From the NCBI GenBank assembly GCA_964511555.1, contig CAZEFR010000006.1, positions 1 to 64,000 on the forward strand: DNA of 64,000 nt, given 5' to 3'. Position numbers and translations under genes: made by a program. The notes beneath the pieces are model-generated. The model searched no databases. It was not told the origin of the DNA and worked only from the letters and a program-made list of their open reading frames with translations. How positions within the stretch are numbered: position 1 is the first letter of the stretch; each line of letters opens with the position of its first letter. This document shows positions 62,001 through 64,000 of the stretch, piece after piece. This DNA comes from CAIZGX01 sp964511555 (GTDB lineage: Bacteria; Bacteroidota; Bacteroidia; Flavobacteriales_D; Sanyastnellaceae).

Positions 62001-62099
62001 GAGGACTGGAAATCAGAAATCGGAGAATCAGGAACGCGCGTCAGTATTCACTTCCCGAAAGATTTCCAAGAAATTTTCAATCAAGGCAACACTTTTTAA
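59061..62099 (+). CDS. Two-component beta-propeller sensor with Y_Y_Y domain and LytS-type histidine kinase
   Basis: 1012 residues. Signal peptide (ITILFALLCLSSFGQQ). Periplasmic region to about 680: repeated two-component-regulator propeller blades (RCIHQDKQGYVWIGTLGGASKFNGSTF, TRIRHMLEAKDGKIWMATRDGISLF, AIYVDLQNTVWVGTPEGVMQIELN). Y_Y_Y domain about 687-730 (LEFSYWLEGLDSSWS, INNLPSGKYTFHIRARNGKWGMW). One membrane helix about 748-772 (WWIILLEIVLVTGLVVFIS). Cytoplasmic His_kinase domain with phospho-His near 806 (MNRHFIFNALNSIQYYINRQDRLAANQYLTDFAKLIRKNL), and HATPase (FLENSIWHGLLPKESGGKL, IRIEDNGIGIAES). It senses an unknown periplasmic ligand and signals to the LytTR regulator. It is not a full hybrid (no receiver domain). 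Confidence 0.93.
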   Translation: MFLKKHITILFALLCLSSFGQQYSFLQYSLKEGLAQTQVRCIHQDKQGYVWIGTLGGASKFNGSTFVNFNRTDGLINNQINCIQQLQNEQIVFGSIGGISILDGNTFNSYKFSGDFNEASTTSLYEINSNNLLIGTEHGLLLFSGNNFIENNSTLFFKGESIKRIRKSRNDEVLVATKKGIWRLTNNQWIQEYLLADKENVIFDFIESSTNELWVVSSLGGVTNAQSGGTIPNLGDFALANVFTGIDSQNGEIYFTSRTGVVQYNEKTQTHLFFSKSNGLSIDDIRQVFTDREGIRWFASYGGGIFKLTSTQFKSFTTNNGLTGNAVMSITQDSRGNYFFGTYDNGISILPNPTDNSHANFNAALHELSPNLRVWTTLKSWGWKGAIWIGTPEGLYAYDCCSYAMPHWLHFGKEEGLEEELVLSLLERRDGSLLIGTNKGIQAYSNKTFQSFSQLPNFPATRIRHMLEAKDGKIWMATRDGISLFQNNSFTNFGEAQGLQDASAYSIAELPNGEIIAGTQSGLYKGNENGFARLNISEEPGGNTVNFLKVIQNKLWIGTLNGIFIWQLNQNGALGERTIHLNESDGLISLETNLNAIYVDLQNTVWVGTPEGVMQIELNAIDAKFNIPTPIVHLANIQSNLENIDWKALSSGAWNGKSFPNGLEFDYRQNSFTFFFDASSTTYPERLEFSYWLEGLDSSWSSPTAFSQVNINNLPSGKYTFHIRARNGKWGMWSEEVTWQFTILPPWYLRWWIILLEIVLVTGLVVFISYSRRKNTRNKHLAEQSEMKSKLLILEQQSMNSSMNRHFIFNALNSIQYYINRQDRLAANQYLTDFAKLIRKNLDSSEENFAPLSEEIERLELYLKLESMRFPDKFKYHIQLDSPEIIRQVKIPAMLIQPFLENSIWHGLLPKESGGKLNVFFGLNEGCLEIRIEDNGIGIAESQARKTTSDGHISKGMEITRNRIALIEQMTGKRIELKGPEDWKSEIGESGTRVSIHFPKDFQEIFNQGNTF

Positions 62100-62109
62100 A
62101 AGATTTCGT

Positions 62110-62117
62110 TACATTTG
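62110..62117 (+). promoter_or_regulatory. -7 box of the acidic lipoprotein gene
   Basis: TACATTTG, a perfect TAnnTTTG, ends 19 bases before the ATG at 62137 and only 1 base before an in-frame ATG at 62119; that supports the downstream start. Confidence 0.5.
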
Positions 62118-62136
62118 TATGAGACTTCGGTCAAGC

Positions 62137-62418
62137 ATGAAAAAACTCAACTACATAGCGCTCCTATTTTTTGTTGCATTGGCATTCGCCTCATGCAGCA
62201 AATCTGTTTGGATGGAAGAAGTAACTTCCATAGGAACTGAGCGTTCTGAAATCATTCATCCATCTGAGTCAAACACCAACAGCGATATTCTTACGAACTC
62301 TTCAAACAGCAATCGTAATTCTAACGGCGGAGCAGACATTACAGATGATGAAGACGAGGGTATTACCGACGAAGAAGACGAGGACGATTCTGACCAAACA
62401 GGCAAGAAGAAAAAATAA
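62137..62418 (+). CDS. Small lipoprotein with an acidic, disordered tail
   Basis: 93 residues from the ATG at 62137. Lipoprotein signal (YIALLFFVALAFASC), then a Ser/Asn-rich stretch and a strongly acidic run (ITDDEDEGITDEEDEDDSDQ) that ends in four or more lysines (TGKKKK). No known domain; the tail may bind calcium or other cations, which is speculation. It lies between the sensor kinase and dinB. Confidence 0.75.
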   Translation: MKKLNYIALLFFVALAFASCSKSVWMEEVTSIGTERSEIIHPSESNTNSDILTNSSNSNRNSNGGADITDDEDEGITDEEDEDDSDQTGKKKK

Positions 62419-62476
62419 TTCTTCACCCCTTTCAAAAAACTTTTTTAACAATTTCAAATCTTGTGGCTTCACGAGA

Positions 62477-62484
62477 TAAGTTTG
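62477..62484 (+). promoter_or_regulatory. -7 box of dinB
   Basis: TAAGTTTG, a perfect TAnnTTTG, ends 4 bases before the ATG at 62489. I see no LexA-like dyad between it and the upstream gene. Confidence 0.55.
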
Positions 62485-62488
62485 CTTT

Positions 62489-63709
62489 ATGTCATCTGAA
62501 CGCTCTATTCTACATATGGATCTCGACACCTTTTTCGTGTCGGTAGAGCGTTTATTGGACAGTCGTCTCAACAACAGACCTGTGCTTATTGGCGGAACCA
62601 GCGATCGCGGTGTCGTGGCTTCGTGCAGCTACGAAGCACGCAAATTCGGGGTGCATTCTGCCATGCCTATGCACATGGCGCGCAAGCTTTGTCCGGAAGC
62701 AGTGGTCATTAAAGGAAACTCGTACAACTACCTTAAGTATTCCGACATGGTGAGCGAAATGGTTCGCGAAGCGGTTCCTCTTTTCGAAAAAACATCTATC
62801 GACGAATTCTATTGCGACCTTACGGGGCTCGATCGTTTTTTCGGATGCTATCAATTCGCTGGCGAACTCAGACAAAAAATAGGAAAAGAAATAGGGCTTC
62901 CTATTTCCTTCGGTCTATCATCGAGTAAAACTGTGTCTAAAGTGGCTACGGGTGAAGCCAAACCCAATAACCAAATTCGTATAGAAACCGGAACAGAGAA
63001 ACCGTTCCTTGCGCCTCTTTCCATTCGAAAGATTCCCATGGTTGGAGAAAAAACGCACCAACTTTTGGTGAATCTTGGCATTCGGAAAATTCAGACCTTA
63101 CAAGAAATGCCTTTAGACGTTATGTCGAAGGCCCTTGGTGAAAACGGGACCAGCATCTGGAAAAAAGCCAACGCCATAGACCCCTCGCCTGTTGTGCCTT
63201 TTCAAGAGCGGAAATCTATTTCTACAGAGAGAACATTCGATCAAGATACCATAGACGTGCACAAGTTACGCGGACTCTTAATTGCCATGACCGAGAACCT
63301 GGCCTTCCAATTGCGCAAGGGAGAGAAGCTTACTTCGTGTGTTACCGTGAAATTGCGCTATTCCGATTTTCAAACGGAAACCATGCAATGCCGCATTCCT
63401 TACACTTCGGCAGACCATATTCTTATTCCGAAAATACTCGAGCTCTTCGAAAAGCTTTACTCGCGAAGAGTACTCATTCGCCTCATTGGCGTGCGCTTCA
63501 GCCATTTGGTTTCGGGCGGGTACCAGATTAATCTATTCGACGACAACGAAGAGCAGATAAGCTTGTACACTGCAATGGACGAACTGCGAAAAAAATTCGG
63601 AGATCGTGCCGTTATGAAAGCGGCGGGCATTGAAGCCCGCAGCATTGGTCGAGGCGAAAACCCGTTCGATGGTGGTCCGCCCGTTCTTCTCGCAAATAGG
63701 CGTCAGTAA
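62489..63709 (+). CDS. dinB: DNA polymerase IV (Y family)
   Basis: 406 residues. Y-family core: ILHMDLDTFFVSVERLLDSRLNNRPVLIGG (first metal Asp), VVASCSYEARKFGVHSAMPMHMARKLCPEA, the second metal site in TSIDEFYCDLTGLDRFFG, LPISFGLSSSKTVSKVATGEAKPN, and the little-finger domain (about 240-350, SISTERTFDQDTIDVHKLR). The C-terminus INLFDDNEEQISLYTAMDEL contains INLF, a beta-clamp-binding motif. It copies past DNA lesions with low fidelity. Confidence 0.95.
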   Translation: MSSERSILHMDLDTFFVSVERLLDSRLNNRPVLIGGTSDRGVVASCSYEARKFGVHSAMPMHMARKLCPEAVVIKGNSYNYLKYSDMVSEMVREAVPLFEKTSIDEFYCDLTGLDRFFGCYQFAGELRQKIGKEIGLPISFGLSSSKTVSKVATGEAKPNNQIRIETGTEKPFLAPLSIRKIPMVGEKTHQLLVNLGIRKIQTLQEMPLDVMSKALGENGTSIWKKANAIDPSPVVPFQERKSISTERTFDQDTIDVHKLRGLLIAMTENLAFQLRKGEKLTSCVTVKLRYSDFQTETMQCRIPYTSADHILIPKILELFEKLYSRRVLIRLIGVRFSHLVSGGYQINLFDDNEEQISLYTAMDELRKKFGDRAVMKAAGIEARSIGRGENPFDGGPPVLLANRRQ

Positions 63710-63713
63710 GCCT

Positions 63714-63721
63714 TACCTTTG
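63714..63721 (+). promoter_or_regulatory. -7 box of the pabB-like gene
   Basis: TACCTTTG, a perfect TAnnTTTG, ends 5 bases before the ATG at 63727; it lies 4 bases after the dinB stop. Confidence 0.5.
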
Positions 63722-63726
63722 CACCC

Positions 63727-64000
63727 ATGCAGCTTTGGGAAAACGACCATTTTACTTTTCTTCCTCCAAATTCACCTGACCGTCAGGCCTACCTTGCTTG
63801 GGGAAGAAAAAGCGCGTTTATCCTAAACGAAAGTAATCATTCCGAAATAGCTCAATTGAATGATTGGTTGAAGGAAAAGACACTTCCGGTTTTCGGATAT
63901 CTTTCGTTCGAAGCGAAAAAACTTTTTGAAAAAAACGCTTACGAGCATTGTTGTTCAGACGGAAGTGAGCTTGTCTATTTCTTTGAGCCTGAGCACATTT
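63727..64000 (+). CDS. pabB: Aminodeoxychorismate synthase component I-like protein, N-terminal part (cut by window edge)
   Basis: The first 91 residues are visible. VFGYLSFEAKKLFEKNAYEH followed by ELVYFFEPEHI matches the N-terminal region of chorismate-binding PabB/TrpE enzymes (GYLSYDLKN..., PDLYFFVPEH). The catalytic chorismate domain lies beyond the window, so anthranilate synthase cannot be fully ruled out. It should make 4-amino-4-deoxychorismate for folate. Confidence 0.7.
   Translation, partial: MQLWENDHFTFLPPNSPDRQAYLAWGRKSAFILNESNHSEIAQLNDWLKEKTLPVFGYLSFEAKKLFEKNAYEHCCSDGSELVYFFEPEHI

Noticed and set aside
58294..62099. Hybrid two-component system of the polysaccharide-utilisation type
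   Set aside because: Regulator and kinase are separate genes, the regulator is LytTR rather than AraC type, and no SusC/SusD genes are nearby.
1..64000. CRISPR array, tRNA, rRNA, transposase or prophage genes
   Set aside because: I looked for short direct repeats with spacers, cloverleaf ends with T-loop GTTCRANNC, and IS-type genes on both strands; none is convincing. Only the lysC repeat is array-like, and it is coding and lacks unique spacers.

Overview
The window is a gene-dense stretch of chromosome from a member of the Bacteroidota, most likely order Flavobacteriales. The reasons are type IX secretion and gliding genes (gldJ, a PorP/SprF-family gene, porU, porV), two secreted proteins with type IX sorting domains, promoters of the Bacteroidota type (TAnnTTTG box, sometimes with TTG about 19 bases upstream), a DUF2723 membrane protein, a bacterial GGGP-synthase homologue and a eukaryote-like NADP isocitrate dehydrogenase. 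Three runs of exactly 100 N (3424-3523, 5101-5200, 52078-52177) show a scaffolded draft assembly. I see no rRNA, tRNA, insertion sequence, prophage or CRISPR array, and no gene-free stretch longer than about 150 bases.

Layout. 1-2.5 kb: start of prs, a secreted triple-BACON protein, and a small divergent HTH regulator with three matching dyads between them. 2.5-6.5 kb: rbfA - methyltransferase - pth on the minus strand; acetyltransferase - lysC - cobalamin adenosyltransferase on the plus strand. 6.5-16.9 kb: MORN-like protein and NamZ, a LolC/E-type permease, a CBS-like PLP enzyme, ornithine aminotransferase, ndk, icd, an H-NOX/histidine kinase pair, a lipoprotein and a LuxE-like acyltransferase. 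17-27.7 kb: tyrS, murF, gldJ and a PorP/SprF gene on the minus strand, then porU and porV leading into ispF on the plus strand. 28-36.7 kb (minus): radical SAM/SPASM protein, DUF2723 protein, methylmalonyl-CoA epimerase, a Rieske-like lipoprotein, tsaB, and a HlyD-TolC efflux pair. 36.8-42.1 kb (minus): a cytochrome oxidase accessory cluster (heme farnesyltransferase, two subunit III proteins, subunit IV, two SCO-like proteins, DUF420, a small CxxC protein). 42-47 kb: RemB/Wzi-like barrel, (p)ppGpp synthetase/hydrolase, GGGP synthase-like protein, 3-hydroxyanthranilate dioxygenase. 47-57 kb (minus): EnvC-like, DUF4292 and TPR lipoproteins, a nucleotidyltransferase, dut, a crotonase, and a giant type-B sorted surface protein. 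57-64 kb: gpsA, a LytTR regulator with a beta-propeller histidine kinase, an acidic lipoprotein, dinB and the start of a pabB-like gene.

How the genes work together. PorU, PorV, the PorP/SprF protein and GldJ belong to the machine that exports and anchors the cargo at 441-2069 and 53276-57163. The 37-42 kb block matures and forms part of an aa3-type oxidase. Most of the rest is core metabolism.

I found no obviously new multi-gene defence or mobile system. The signals most worth checking are: the three GTTGT-N8-ACAAC dyads between the HTH gene and the BACON gene; an in-frame 36-base degenerate repeat array inside aspartate kinase, just before its GREGSD motif and broken by an assembly gap; a two-class distance between -7 box and start codon that suggests many leaderless mRNAs; and two terminators whose T-tract is also the next gene's -7 box.
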